Shown here piece after piece: positions 48,132 to 57,377 of a stretch of 64,000 nucleotides of DNA. This stretch comes from Flavivirga rizhaonensis. GTDB taxonomy: Bacteria; Bacteroidota; Bacteroidia; Flavobacteriales; Flavobacteriaceae. The stretch is taken from the NCBI RefSeq assembly GCF_004791695.1, contig NZ_SRSO01000003.1, positions 62,001 through 126,000 on the forward strand, written 5' to 3'. The translations under genes were made by a program, and so were the position numbers. Below the pieces are notes generated by a model, which did no database searches, was not told where the DNA came from, and saw only the letters and a program-made list of their open reading frames with translations. How positions within the stretch are numbered: position 1 is the first letter of the stretch; every line of letters starts with the position of its first letter.

Positions 48132-50528
48132 TTATTCGACCAATGAAAAGAATACTGAACGTCCTTTTGGTAAAATTTTGTACTCTCCTTCAATTTTAAT
48201 GACCTTACTTAACCTTATATCACTAGATGAAGACCCTATTTTAAAATCAAAGCTCCCACCCTCAACAATCCATTGTTGATTTTTATACTGAGCCAATTGT
48301 TCTGGCGATACTTTGAACGTCACAGTTTTTTCTTCTCCAGCTTTTAATTCTAAACGTTTGAAACCTTTTAATTGAGTAAACTTTAAACTTGAATTAGGGT
48401 CTTTTGGCGAAACATATAATTGTACAATTTCTGCACCGTCATATCCCCCTGTATTTTTTACCTTCAATGAAATGTTGAAGCGGTTATCATTTATGTTGAC
48501 CTTTTTAGGACTTTTTATTTTGCTGTATTTAAAGGAAGTATATGAAAGACCATATCCGAAAGGATATTGCATTTTCACATCACCATAACCATTTTTGTAA
48601 TTGGTTTCGATTTTACTTTCGGTGGCAGGATAACTTACGCATAATTTGCCTGATGGATTTACATTTCCAAGTAAAACATCAGCTATAGCATTTCCTCCTT
48701 CTTCTCCTGGAAACCAAGCTTGTACAATGGCAGCACACTTGTCTTCAAACTTACTAACCAACTGTTGTCGACCTCCAAAGATGACCAACACTAAAGGTTT
48801 TCCAGTATCTATTAGTTTTTGTACAAAGGCTTCCTGTTCTCCAGGTAAACGAATTCCTTTACGTTCTCTTCCTTCTCCACAAAGGTAGATGTTCTCTCCT
48901 ACTGCAGCAACAATCACATCGCTTTTACTGGCAATTTGCACTGCTTTGTTTAAATCGGGTTGTGGTACACCCTTAATAGCAATCATTTTAACTTTAGCAA
49001 GGCGACTATCTCCCAAATTATCCATTTTTACTATGGATTCAAGAGGTGCACTCCAATCGCAACCACGCTCTTGCATTATTTCAACGTCCTTAGCAAGCTT
49101 TGATTTTAATCCTTCATGTAATGTAACTATTTTAGGATCATTGGGATTAAAGGAGTTACCCCACCAAAATGATTGCATTGATTGATAGGTATAATCCCCT
49201 AACATACAATGTACAGTTGAGCCATTAGGCCCTAATAGACCTATTTTTTTCACCTCTTTTTTTAGCGGTAAGATACCATTGTTCTTTAATAAAACGATAG
49301 ACTGACAAGCCCCTTCATAGGCTAATTGCCGAAATGCTGGTGGGTCGAAATCCAAATCCTGGTCAACACCTATTTGTGGGTTTTTGTCCAATAAACCTAG
49401 CTTAGCTTTCATTATTAGTGATTTTCTTACTGCAGCATCTATTGTCTCCATCTGTATTAAGCCTTCATCTAAAGCTTCTGGAAGAAAAGGAAAAGCTATG
49501 GGCTTTGAAACTTCAATGTCAATACCAGCTTTTAGTGCCATAACTGCTGCTTCCTTAACAGATGTAGCCTGCTTATGCCCCGAATGGATCAAGCTTATTG
49601 CACCGTAATCACTAATCACTACGCCATCAAATTTAAGGTGAGTACGTAAAATATCGGTCAGCATTTCCTTGTTTGCTGCAACAGCCAACCCTTTGTACTT
49701 ACCATACGAGGGCATGACACTTTTAGAACCAGCAACTTTCATAGCTGCTTCATGAGGCATGACATATTCCTCATAGAGTTCTTTGACATTGTCGTTTTGT
49801 GAGCCATAACCCGCAAAGTGCTTGGTAGTCGTAGCTACTCCTGTGCGAAAATCATCGCCTTGTAACCCCTTTATAAATGATACCCCTAAGAGAGATGTTA
49901 AATAAGCATCTTCACCATAACTTTCTTCAATCCGCTCCCAATGTGCTGTGCGGCTTATATCTAACATAGGAGATAAAGCATATGTTGCTCCAGCAGCACG
50001 CATATTTTGTCGGGTAGTATTAGCAATTTTTGTAATGAGCTCAGGATTCCATGTACACCCCATTCCTATTTGTTGAGGATATGTAGTGGCTCCCTGAGTG
50101 GCAAAACCAGTAATGGCTTCTTCATGAAAGATTGCTGGGATTTTGGTTTTTGTTTCAGTCATTAAATAATGCTGCACTTCACGAACAAAATCGCGTAGTT
50201 CGTTTGGACTCATGGCGAGTGATGATGAAAACTGACAAATATGCCCAATACCATGTGGTATCACTTCTCTAAACTTTTCTTCAGAAAATTTGCCATCTTC
50301 CATAATTAACATGGGTCGAATACCCTCAATTTGTGCCAATTTTTCCTGAAGTGTCATTTTACTCATGATAGCTTCAACCTTGGCATCGATTGGTGCTGTA
50401 GAAAAGGGTATGCTATTATCAGCATTTTGAGCTACTAGTGGAGGCTCAAGTATGAAAAATAAAAAAATGATAAAGCACAATAATGTTTTGTTAAAGGTCA
50501 TGGTATATTTGTTTATCATAATGTTCAA
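48132..50528 (-). CDS. GH3 beta-glycosidase, second paralogue
   Basis: A 798-residue GH3 enzyme. The third Met (MTFNKT, start at 50501) gives a compact signal peptide ending PPLVAQ and is the likelier start. The barrel has HEEAITGF near 135-142, KHFAGYGSQND near 237-246 and nucleophile D307 in VVISDYGAI. The alpha/beta sandwich contains AAVGENIYLCGEGRERKGI, and a FN3-like C-terminal domain follows. The sequence is of the beta-xylosidase/beta-glucosidase type and clearly distinct from the GH3 at 36783. It lies alone between the HTCS and the AraC gene. Its upstream gap holds a repeat-like element. Confidence 0.92.
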   Translation of the reverse strand: MNIMINKYTMTFNKTLLCFIIFLFFILEPPLVAQNADNSIPFSTAPIDAKVEAIMSKMTLQEKLAQIEGIRPMLIMEDGKFSEEKFREVIPHGIGHICQFSSSLAMSPNELRDFVREVQHYLMTETKTKIPAIFHEEAITGFATQGATTYPQQIGMGCTWNPELITKIANTTRQNMRAAGATYALSPMLDISRTAHWERIEESYGEDAYLTSLLGVSFIKGLQGDDFRTGVATTTKHFAGYGSQNDNVKELYEEYVMPHEAAMKVAGSKSVMPSYGKYKGLAVAANKEMLTDILRTHLKFDGVVISDYGAISLIHSGHKQATSVKEAAVMALKAGIDIEVSKPIAFPFLPEALDEGLIQMETIDAAVRKSLIMKAKLGLLDKNPQIGVDQDLDFDPPAFRQLAYEGACQSIVLLKNNGILPLKKEVKKIGLLGPNGSTVHCMLGDYTYQSMQSFWWGNSFNPNDPKIVTLHEGLKSKLAKDVEIMQERGCDWSAPLESIVKMDNLGDSRLAKVKMIAIKGVPQPDLNKAVQIASKSDVIVAAVGENIYLCGEGRERKGIRLPGEQEAFVQKLIDTGKPLVLVIFGGRQQLVSKFEDKCAAIVQAWFPGEEGGNAIADVLLGNVNPSGKLCVSYPATESKIETNYKNGYGDVKMQYPFGYGLSYTSFKYSKIKSPKKVNINDNRFNISLKVKNTGGYDGAEIVQLYVSPKDPNSSLKFTQLKGFKRLELKAGEEKTVTFKVSPEQLAQYKNQQWIVEGGSFDFKIGSSSSDIRLSKVIKIEGEYKILPKGRSVFFSLVE

Positions 50529-50860
50529 ATTGGTATTAAAAGCAGTTCTTGAATTATAAAAGTAAAAATAGTAAATTTATGTACTATTATTTTGAGGAGT
50601 GTAAGAACAAATTCCTTTTTTATCCAAAAAGGGTTTTTGTGTACCCGTTTTCGCGTGAAGGATAGCAGTGAAAATCCCACAGCCTGAGCTTTTTTAGCGA
50701 AGTGCGAGGAATTGTAACGGATAGCCTGACCCTTATGGTCACGCCTAAATCTTTTATAAGGGAATTTTGTTTTACACCAATTTTTGAGAATTTAGATTTT
50801 GATAATCTTAAATTATTATGTGTCAAGTAAAAAATTGTATCAAATCAATTTAAGAGGTTT
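50529..50860. other. Intergenic region with repeat-like non-coding element
   Basis: About 330 bp. Bases 50650-50745 have higher G+C than the surroundings, several small hairpins (TGACC-CTTAT-GGTCA at 50727-50741), and phrases such as GGATAGCAGTG and ACGGATAGCCTGACCC. I recall these phrases as recurring in intergenic regions of flavobacteria. The 68-codon frame at 50620-50826 is a shadow of this element and is not accepted as a gene. Confidence 0.45.
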
Positions 50861-51736
50861 TTAATTCAAACACGGAATTTCTTTAAACATTTTTCGAAAT
50901 TCGACAGGAGATTTACCTACAAACCTACGGAATTGTCTATAAAAAAAAGACAGATTGTTGTAACCACATTCGTAGGCTATCTGGGAAACGGAACTGCTAA
51001 CATCATCTATCAACATTTTACAAGCCATATTTATTTTATATTCATTAACAAACTGAAAAAATGGCTTATCCATAGCATTTTTAAAAAAGCGACAAAAAGC
51101 CTCTTCAGACATAGATATTTGGTAGGCAGCAGCTTTTAAATTAATTTTATTCATATAATTTTCTTTAACAAAATTATTAAGCGTACTAATTCTTTCACTA
51201 TCTTCTATCGATACTTTATTTCGAAACCCTGGTTCAGCTAAAAGTTCTTGATGACTTTGATTAGCAAGTATGTTTAGTATATTTAAAAACTTTATTAGTT
51301 TTTTAAATGGAGAAAGAATAAGTAACTCTTCAAAATCCTTTTCTAATTTTTTGGCTACTTTTTGAGTAAATTTTATTCCCAAGGACGATGATTTCAACAA
51401 TTTAGAAATGGCCTTGAATTCTTCTTTTTCTATCCAACCTTCACCCAATAAATCTTCTTCCCATTGTACCACGATAGCCCTAACATTCTTTTTTTGATTA
51501 CCAATAGTTTTCCAACAATGGGGCAAGTTCTTACCTATAAGAACAAGGTCGCCTTCGCTAAAATTTTTTACACTATTTCCAACATATCTCATCCCTATAC
51601 TTGATACTATAAGAGAAAGTTCATACTGAGGATGAAAATGCCATGCAGCAGGAAATTCTTTTGCTTCTAAAAGTTTTACCTTGAATGAATTCCCAGGCGT
51701 GCTAGATATATTTCTATATTGCGCTTTTAAAACCAT
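50861..51736 (-). CDS. AraC family transcriptional regulator
   Basis: A 291-residue cytosolic regulator. The N-terminal cupin/AraC ligand domain (about 1-150) has AAWHFHPQYELSLIVSS and GDLVLIGKNLPHCW. The C-terminal two-helix-turn-helix domain (about 190-285) has NLKAAAYQISMSEEAFCRFFK and SQIAYECGYNNLSFFYRQFRRFVGKSPVEFR. It is divergent from the fucose-type catabolic operon, separated by 158 bp containing ACAC-N6-GTGT. It probably controls that operon in response to a sugar or pathway intermediate. It has no membrane or receiver domain, unlike the HTCS. Confidence 0.92.
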   Translation of the reverse strand: MVLKAQYRNISSTPGNSFKVKLLEAKEFPAAWHFHPQYELSLIVSSIGMRYVGNSVKNFSEGDLVLIGKNLPHCWKTIGNQKKNVRAIVVQWEEDLLGEGWIEKEEFKAISKLLKSSSLGIKFTQKVAKKLEKDFEELLILSPFKKLIKFLNILNILANQSHQELLAEPGFRNKVSIEDSERISTLNNFVKENYMNKINLKAAAYQISMSEEAFCRFFKNAMDKPFFQFVNEYKINMACKMLIDDVSSSVSQIAYECGYNNLSFFYRQFRRFVGKSPVEFRKMFKEIPCLN

Positions 51737-51894
51737 TTATATCTTATATTATTTAGAATTATCATATTATAGTATAAATATACACAAAATAGTGTACACA
51801 TATGCTAATATCGTAGTACTATAATTTATGAATTCAATCTATTTTTACAGTTCATGAATATTCCGTATAATTACTAATAGAAGACATAAAAGAT
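51737..51894. promoter_or_regulatory. Divergent promoter region, AraC regulator / fucose-type operon
   Basis: A 158-bp AT-rich spacer holding both promoters. ACACAAAATAGTGTACACAT contains an ACAC-N6-GTGT inverted repeat and a TGTACA palindrome, plausible AraC-family half sites. No confident -7 box is visible. Confidence 0.4.
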
Positions 51895-52977
51895 TTGGAA
51901 GACTTAAAAATAGAAACAGTAAAGTTGTATCGCGCTAAAACAAAGTTGGATAAGCCTATTTCTGATGCAACACATACATTAACAGAAATATCGTTTATAA
52001 TATTACGAATACAATTAGCAAATGGTATCATTGGTGAATCTTATTTATTATCATTTCAATATTCCCCGAATGCCATCGTAGGCACTTTAAAAGACATTAT
52101 TCCTATAGTTAAAGGTTACAAAGTAAACGAAACAGGTTTAGTGTATGAAAGACTAGATGGCTTAGCCGAGTATTTTGGAAATCAAGGTATATTGAGATGG
52201 GCACAAGCTGCTATAAATATAGCAATGTGGGATGCTTGGGGCAAATATCTAAAAATGCCAATTCATAAGATTTTAGGGACACATCAAGAAAAAGTGAGTA
52301 TTTATGGTAGTGGTGGTTGGATTTCATATTCAATTGATGAGTTGATCGCTGAAGTAACTGGTTATGCAGATAGAGGATTTAAAGCTGTGAAAATTAAAGT
52401 TGGCTCGCCAAAAGTAAGCACGGATATTGAACGATTAAGACTGGTACGAGAAGCTGTTGGTGACAAGGTAGATATTATGATGGACGCCAATCAAGGTATG
52501 GACTTACCCTCGGCTATGAAATTAGCGCATGCTGCCAGAGATTTAAATATAAATTGGTTTGAGGAACCCGTAAACCACCAGGATTTCCAATCGTATGAGA
52601 TCTTGAAAAATCAAACAGGTATCTCTTTAGCTATGGGAGAACGGGAATACGATACCTTACCCCTTCGTGAATTAGTTACTAGAAACGCTCTCGATATCTG
52701 GCAACCAGATATTTTGAGAATTGGAGGTGTAGAAGCTTGGAGAGAAAGTGCTGCTTTAGCCAAAAGCTTTCACTTACCCGTATTACCACATTATTATAAG
52801 GATTACGATGTTCCATTGTTATGTACTATCTCAAATGGCGTTGGTGCAGAATCTTTTGATTGGGTAGATCCTTTAATTGATAATCCAATGATTGTACAAG
52901 ATGGTTATGCCAAACCTCACGACCTTCCTGGATGGGGGTTTAGTTTTATTGACAAATATTTAACAGAAATTAAATAA
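51895..52977 (+). CDS. Enolase-superfamily sugar-acid dehydratase (L-fuconate or related)
   Basis: A 360-residue mandelate racemase/muconate lactonizing-type enzyme, cytosolic and Mg-dependent. Catalytic and metal residues read K166/K168 (KIK), D197 (MMDANQ), E223 (WFEEP), E249 (MGERE) and H299 (LPHYYKD). The KxK plus His pair fits acid-sugar dehydratases such as L-fuconate or L-rhamnonate dehydratase, giving a 2-keto-3-deoxy acid. No ATG is available: the frame opens after a stop at 51868 and the first plausible start is TTG at 51895. The next gene begins directly after its stop. Fuconate is favoured over rhamnonate only because of the fucosidase context. Confidence 0.82.
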   Translation: MEDLKIETVKLYRAKTKLDKPISDATHTLTEISFIILRIQLANGIIGESYLLSFQYSPNAIVGTLKDIIPIVKGYKVNETGLVYERLDGLAEYFGNQGILRWAQAAINIAMWDAWGKYLKMPIHKILGTHQEKVSIYGSGGWISYSIDELIAEVTGYADRGFKAVKIKVGSPKVSTDIERLRLVREAVGDKVDIMMDANQGMDLPSAMKLAHAARDLNINWFEEPVNHQDFQSYEILKNQTGISLAMGEREYDTLPLRELVTRNALDIWQPDILRIGGVEAWRESAALAKSFHLPVLPHYYKDYDVPLLCTISNGVGAESFDWVDPLIDNPMIVQDGYAKPHDLPGWGFSFIDKYLTEIK

Positions 52978-53739
52978 ATGAATCAAGACGTATTTTCGCT
53001 AAAAGGAAAATTAGCATTAGTAACTGGAGGAGGAACTGGCATTGGTCTTGGGATTTCAAAAGCATTAATTAATGCAGGGGCAACCGTTGTTATTACAGGA
53101 AGAAGAGAACATGTATTGCAAGATGCCATTACGGAACTTGGAAAAGACAATCATTATAGAGTAAGTGATATTACTGAAAAAGACAAGCTCCCTATTTTGG
53201 TTGCAGAGATAGAAAAAAATGTTGGTCCCATTGATATTTTGGTTAATAATGCTGGAATTCATCATAAGGCCATGGCGCAAGACACCACAGACGAAGATTT
53301 TGAGCGTATTATTCAAACCAATGTATTAAGTGTTTTTAGTCTTACACGTGAATGTGCAAAATACATGCTGAAACGTAAACAAGGATCTATTATTATGATT
53401 GGCTCTATGGCTGGATTATTTGGTATTGATAAGGTGGTTGCCTATGGCACATCTAAAACGGCCATAACAGGTATTGTTAATTCATTGGTAACAGAATACT
53501 CAAAAAATAATGTCCGTGTAAATGCTATAGCTCCTGGGTGGATTGAATCAAATATGTTTTTGAATGCTATAAATAACGATCCCGAAAGAAAACAACAAAT
53601 TACCAATAGAATTGCCATGGACCATTTTGGTAAACCAGAAGATATTGGAAACACAGCCGTGTTTTTAAGTTCGGAAGCGGCTCGTTATATTACAGGAGTC
53701 GTATTGCCTGTAGATGGTGGTGCAACTGTTAATTTTTAG
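52978..53739 (+). CDS. SDR family sugar / keto-deoxy-acid dehydrogenase
   Basis: A 253-residue classical short-chain dehydrogenase. The NAD(P)-binding TGGGTGIG lies at 16-23, NNAG at 90-93, and the catalytic S143, Y156, K160 triad is complete. The closest role by context is oxidation of 2-keto-3-deoxy-L-fuconate at C4, or of L-fucose at C1. Both are SDR reactions in the known non-phosphorylated fucose pathway. It starts immediately after the dehydratase stop and is followed by the aldo/keto reductase one base later. Confidence 0.85.
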   Translation: MNQDVFSLKGKLALVTGGGTGIGLGISKALINAGATVVITGRREHVLQDAITELGKDNHYRVSDITEKDKLPILVAEIEKNVGPIDILVNNAGIHHKAMAQDTTDEDFERIIQTNVLSVFSLTRECAKYMLKRKQGSIIMIGSMAGLFGIDKVVAYGTSKTAITGIVNSLVTEYSKNNVRVNAIAPGWIESNMFLNAINNDPERKQQITNRIAMDHFGKPEDIGNTAVFLSSEAARYITGVVLPVDGGATVNF

Positions 53740-53740
53740 T

Positions 53741-54679
53741 ATGATTATGAAACCTACATATATTGATGATTATTCTAAAAGTATAGCTTTTAATAATCAA
53801 AGTCGTTTAGTTTATGGTACCTCGGCATTAGGTGGTGTCTGGGGATCTGTTAAAGAATCAGAATCTATAGACGCTCTATTGTATGCATTAGAAAACGGTA
53901 TCTCTGTTTTAGACACCGCACCTTCTTATGCCAATTCAGAATTATATGTTGGCAAAGCTTTAAAACAATGGAAAGGGACACGACCTTTTATTAGCACCAA
54001 AGTTGGTCGTCTAAAAGGAGAAGATGCTTACGAGTTTAAGTTAGACTACTCCAAAGAAGCGATGACTAGAAGCTTACACCAAAGTCTGGAAACACTTGGA
54101 TTAGACTACATCGATCTCCTTTTTTTACATGAACCACAGTTGGTTCCTTTAGAAAACATGGAAACCATTTTAGATACTTTAAAAGGGTTTAAACAAGATG
54201 GATTAGTAAAGAAACTTGGCGTTGGCGGCAACCCTTCAGAAACATTTAAGCCATTTATCACCCATAATAATTTTGATGTTGTATCTGGTTTTTTAAGAAT
54301 GGATGCCTGTAACCTTAGTGCATTTAATGGCGAAATTCAGCAATACAAAAAAGAAGGCATTGCATATTATGCAGCATCAGCATTACATTTTTCTTTATTG
54401 GGAAACCGATTTGAACAATACAAAAAAGATGGTGCAGATGGTGAGTGGATCACCCAAAGTGATTTAGATAATGCTATAAAAGTAAAAACCATTGCAGATC
54501 GATTAAACATGTCTATCGCTACATTGGCGCAGCGCTATCTGTTTTCGATAGCCGAGGCCGACAGAGTGGTCATGGGCGCAAGAAATTTACAGCAAATCCA
54601 ATCCACAATCGCCGATTGGAAATTAGGAAAATTACCAGAAGATATATTTAATGAAATTACCGAAACCGTTATAGCATGA
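53741..54679 (+). CDS. Aldo/keto reductase, probable L-fucose (D-threo-aldose) 1-dehydrogenase
   Basis: The start ATG at 53741 is preferred over an upstream one at 53714 that overlaps the SDR gene and adds an unlikely leader. The product has about 312 residues and a TIM-barrel AKR fold. The catalytic tetrad is D58, Y63, K87, H130 (LDTAPSY, STKVG, FLHEP). The pattern YGTSALGG plus LDTAPSYANSE is that of D-threo-aldose 1-dehydrogenases, which oxidise L-fucose to the lactone. It is the best candidate for the first step of the pathway. Its stop overlaps the next gene's start (ATGA). Confidence 0.85.
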   Translation: MIMKPTYIDDYSKSIAFNNQSRLVYGTSALGGVWGSVKESESIDALLYALENGISVLDTAPSYANSELYVGKALKQWKGTRPFISTKVGRLKGEDAYEFKLDYSKEAMTRSLHQSLETLGLDYIDLLFLHEPQLVPLENMETILDTLKGFKQDGLVKKLGVGGNPSETFKPFITHNNFDVVSGFLRMDACNLSAFNGEIQQYKKEGIAYYAASALHFSLLGNRFEQYKKDGADGEWITQSDLDNAIKVKTIADRLNMSIATLAQRYLFSIAEADRVVMGARNLQQIQSTIADWKLGKLPEDIFNEITETVIA

Positions 54680-55695
54680 AAGTAATTAGACTTAATGAAC
54701 CAGGAACATGGGAATCATTTCAAGCTTCAGAATTAGACAAAACACTATCAGAAGGTGAAGCACTACTTAAGGTAAGAAAGATAGGCGTTTGTGGTACAGA
54801 TTTACACGCATTCAAGGGGAGTCAGCCCTTTTTTAATTATCCTAGAATTTTAGGGCATGAACTAGCTGTAGAAGTTGTAGGTATTGGAAAAGGCGTATCC
54901 AACGTAAAAATAGGAGATTCGTGCTCGGTAGAGCCCTATTATAACGATATTATTGGTCAAGCAGTTCGAAGAGGTAAATCTAATTGTGGTGAGCATTTAC
55001 AGGTCTTAGGCGTACATGTGGATGGTGGTATGCAGGAATATTTTAAATATCCAGCAAAGTTTCTTCATCCATCAAATATATTATCAGAAGATCAATTAGC
55101 CATGATAGAACCTCTAGCTATAGGGTGTCATGCCGTTGATAGAGCTCAAATATCTCATGAAGATACTGTCTTGGTCATTGGAGCTGGCCCTATAGGGTTA
55201 GGAACTATTCAGTTTGCTCAGTTAACAGGAGCCAGAGTCATTGCTATGGACATAGACGATGCCAAATTAGAAAAATGCAAGGAAATCACTAAAATAAGTG
55301 ATACCATCAATGCACTTGGAGATGTAGAAGCATCATTAACCGAATTATTAGATGGCGATTTACCAACCATTGTACTTGATGCAACGGGCAGTGAAAAATC
55401 TATGATGAATACTTTTAAATATGTAGCGGCTGGTGGCACTATCGTTTTTATAGGATTATTTTTAGGGGATGTGGTTTTTAACGACCCCTATTTTCATAAA
55501 AAAGAATTAACACTAAAAGCAAGTAGGGCTGCTTTAAGTTCAGATTTTAGTCGTATTATTAGGTTAATAGAATCGGGTAAAATAGATCCAACACCTTTTA
55601 TTACACATAGAATAAAGTTCGACGATGTGCCATCCGAATTTGAAAAACTATATACTTATAGTGGAGATTTAATTAAAGCAATTATTGAATTTTAA
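54676..55695 (+). CDS. Zinc-type alcohol dehydrogenase (MDR family)
   Basis: A 339-residue medium-chain dehydrogenase. The catalytic zinc ligands are C39 (GVCGTD), H61/E62 (GHE) and E145. The Rossmann fold has VIGAGPIGLG near 167-176. The structural-zinc lobe is degenerate: where homologues carry CGxCxxC, this protein reads NDIIGQAVRRGKSNC, keeping only the last cysteine. The LQVLGVHVDGGMQEY segment resembles L-galactonate/L-threonine-type dehydrogenases. It may oxidise a sugar acid or keto-deoxy acid in the pathway. Translationally coupled to the AKR by a 4-bp overlap. Confidence 0.85.
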   Translation: MKVIRLNEPGTWESFQASELDKTLSEGEALLKVRKIGVCGTDLHAFKGSQPFFNYPRILGHELAVEVVGIGKGVSNVKIGDSCSVEPYYNDIIGQAVRRGKSNCGEHLQVLGVHVDGGMQEYFKYPAKFLHPSNILSEDQLAMIEPLAIGCHAVDRAQISHEDTVLVIGAGPIGLGTIQFAQLTGARVIAMDIDDAKLEKCKEITKISDTINALGDVEASLTELLDGDLPTIVLDATGSEKSMMNTFKYVAAGGTIVFIGLFLGDVVFNDPYFHKKELTLKASRAALSSDFSRIIRLIESGKIDPTPFITHRIKFDDVPSEFEKLYTYSGDLIKAIIEF

Positions 55696-55727
55696 AAAGA
55701 CTAATATAATTTAACAAAAATACACAG

Positions 55728-57356
55728 ATGAATATTTCTTTTATTGATATAGCCATTATTGCAGTTTACCTTATAGGCATTGTAATTATTGGTATTTGGG
55801 CAGCAGGTGGGTTTAAAAAGCAAACGTCCAATAGCTATTTTCTCGCAGGCAGGTCTTTAGGCTGGGGTGTTGTAGGAGCTTCTCTTTTTGCTTCCAATAT
55901 TTCTACAGTTCATATCGTAGGCTTTGCCGAATCTGGTTTTACCTCGGGGCTTTCCGATGGTATTTTTGAATGGATGGCCATTCCCTGTCTCGTATTCCTC
56001 GGAATATTTATTGCGCCTTTCTACTTCAGAAAAAAAATAGCGACTATACCAGAATATTTTGAAAGTAGGTTTGATGGTGCATCCAGAACATTTATGGTCG
56101 TATTTGCCATTCTCACCGCCTTGCTTATTCATATTGGTATTAGCTTGTATGCTGGTGCTACCATAATGAAAGAATTTTTTGGTTTAGACCAACTATGGGG
56201 TGTTTTAATTATATCTATCCTTACAGCAATTTATACCATTTTTGGAGGATTAAAAGCTGTAGCCGTAACAGAATCTATACAATCTGTGATGCTTCTAGGA
56301 GGAAGTATATTAATTACTGTTTTTGGTATATTAATGTTACCTGAAGCAGGAGTTACAGATTTTGAATCCTTTAAAGCTCATATTAAACCAGGAAGTCTTT
56401 CTATGCTTAGAACAGATGCTGTAGTGGCAGAAACTGGAGGTATTCCATGGTATGCTGTTTTTCTAGGGTATCCTGTATTGGGAATATGGTATTGGTTTAC
56501 AGACCAGACTATTGTACAGCGTGTTCTTGGATCTAAATCTGAAAATGATTCTAGAATTGGTCCTATGTTCACAGCCCTTTTAAAATTAGCTCCTGTGTTC
56601 TTTATGCTTTTACCTGGTTTATTGGCTTATGTGCTTTTTAAGGATACTATAAATGCCGCAGGAACAGGGCAAACCTATTCTATACTTATAGCAGAAATAT
56701 TGCCTATTGGATTAGTCGGTATTGTAATTGCCTCACTCCTAGCCGCTTTAATGAGTTCTGTAGCGGCAGCCTTAAATAGCTCTTCTACCTTGGTATCTAT
56801 AGATATTATACGTAGATTAAAACCTGATACCGAAGATGATAAGCTCGTATGGATAGGAAAAATAACTGCTTTTGTAGTGATGGTTATAGCGATTCTATTT
56901 TCATTAGTGGCTGGAGCAAAAGGAGGATCGATTATCACGATTGTAAACTCTATAGGGTCTAGTATAGCCCCTTCTATTTCTGCTGTTTTTATATTAGGAT
57001 ATTTCTGGAAAAGAGGTACAAAAGAAGCTGCCAAATGGACTTTCCTATTTGGTCTTATTTTAGGAGTCCTAATGTTTAGTTTAGATTTTGCGGATGAAAA
57101 TGGTGTTAAGCTTATTACCGATGAATGGGGAATTATCTTTATGATGCAAGCATGGTGGGGATTTGTAGCATGTTGTATTATTTTTGTAATAGTGAGTTAT
57201 TTAACCCCAAAACCAACCGAAGCACAAATGGCTTACACCTTTGTACGCTCAGATTATTTTAGAAAAATCAAATCTGTTTTCGACTATAGGATTATAGGTA
57301 TTTCCATTATGATATTGCTTATTATTTTATGGGGTATTATTGAAAATATAGCATAA
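55728..57356 (+). CDS. Sodium:solute symporter (SSS family), probable sugar transporter
   Basis: A 542-residue inner-membrane protein with about 13-14 predicted helices. The start IDIAIIAVYLIGIVIIG and the SNISTVHIVGFAESGF region are typical of SGLT-like members. The YWFTDQTIVQRVLGSK loop and the AALMSSVAAALNSSSTL helix are hallmark motifs. Na+-coupled uptake of the sugar processed by this operon (probably L-fucose) is the natural role. It lies 32 bp after the dehydrogenase gene. Confidence 0.9.
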   Translation: MNISFIDIAIIAVYLIGIVIIGIWAAGGFKKQTSNSYFLAGRSLGWGVVGASLFASNISTVHIVGFAESGFTSGLSDGIFEWMAIPCLVFLGIFIAPFYFRKKIATIPEYFESRFDGASRTFMVVFAILTALLIHIGISLYAGATIMKEFFGLDQLWGVLIISILTAIYTIFGGLKAVAVTESIQSVMLLGGSILITVFGILMLPEAGVTDFESFKAHIKPGSLSMLRTDAVVAETGGIPWYAVFLGYPVLGIWYWFTDQTIVQRVLGSKSENDSRIGPMFTALLKLAPVFFMLLPGLLAYVLFKDTINAAGTGQTYSILIAEILPIGLVGIVIASLLAALMSSVAAALNSSSTLVSIDIIRRLKPDTEDDKLVWIGKITAFVVMVIAILFSLVAGAKGGSIITIVNSIGSSIAPSISAVFILGYFWKRGTKEAAKWTFLFGLILGVLMFSLDFADENGVKLITDEWGIIFMMQAWWGFVACCIIFVIVSYLTPKPTEAQMAYTFVRSDYFRKIKSVFDYRIIGISIMILLIILWGIIENIA

Positions 57357-57377
57357 ATTAATTTTATAAAAAGTAAG

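Noticed and set aside
50620..50826. 68-codon minus-strand frame
   Set aside because: Covers the repeat-like non-coding element; translation has no protein-like pattern.
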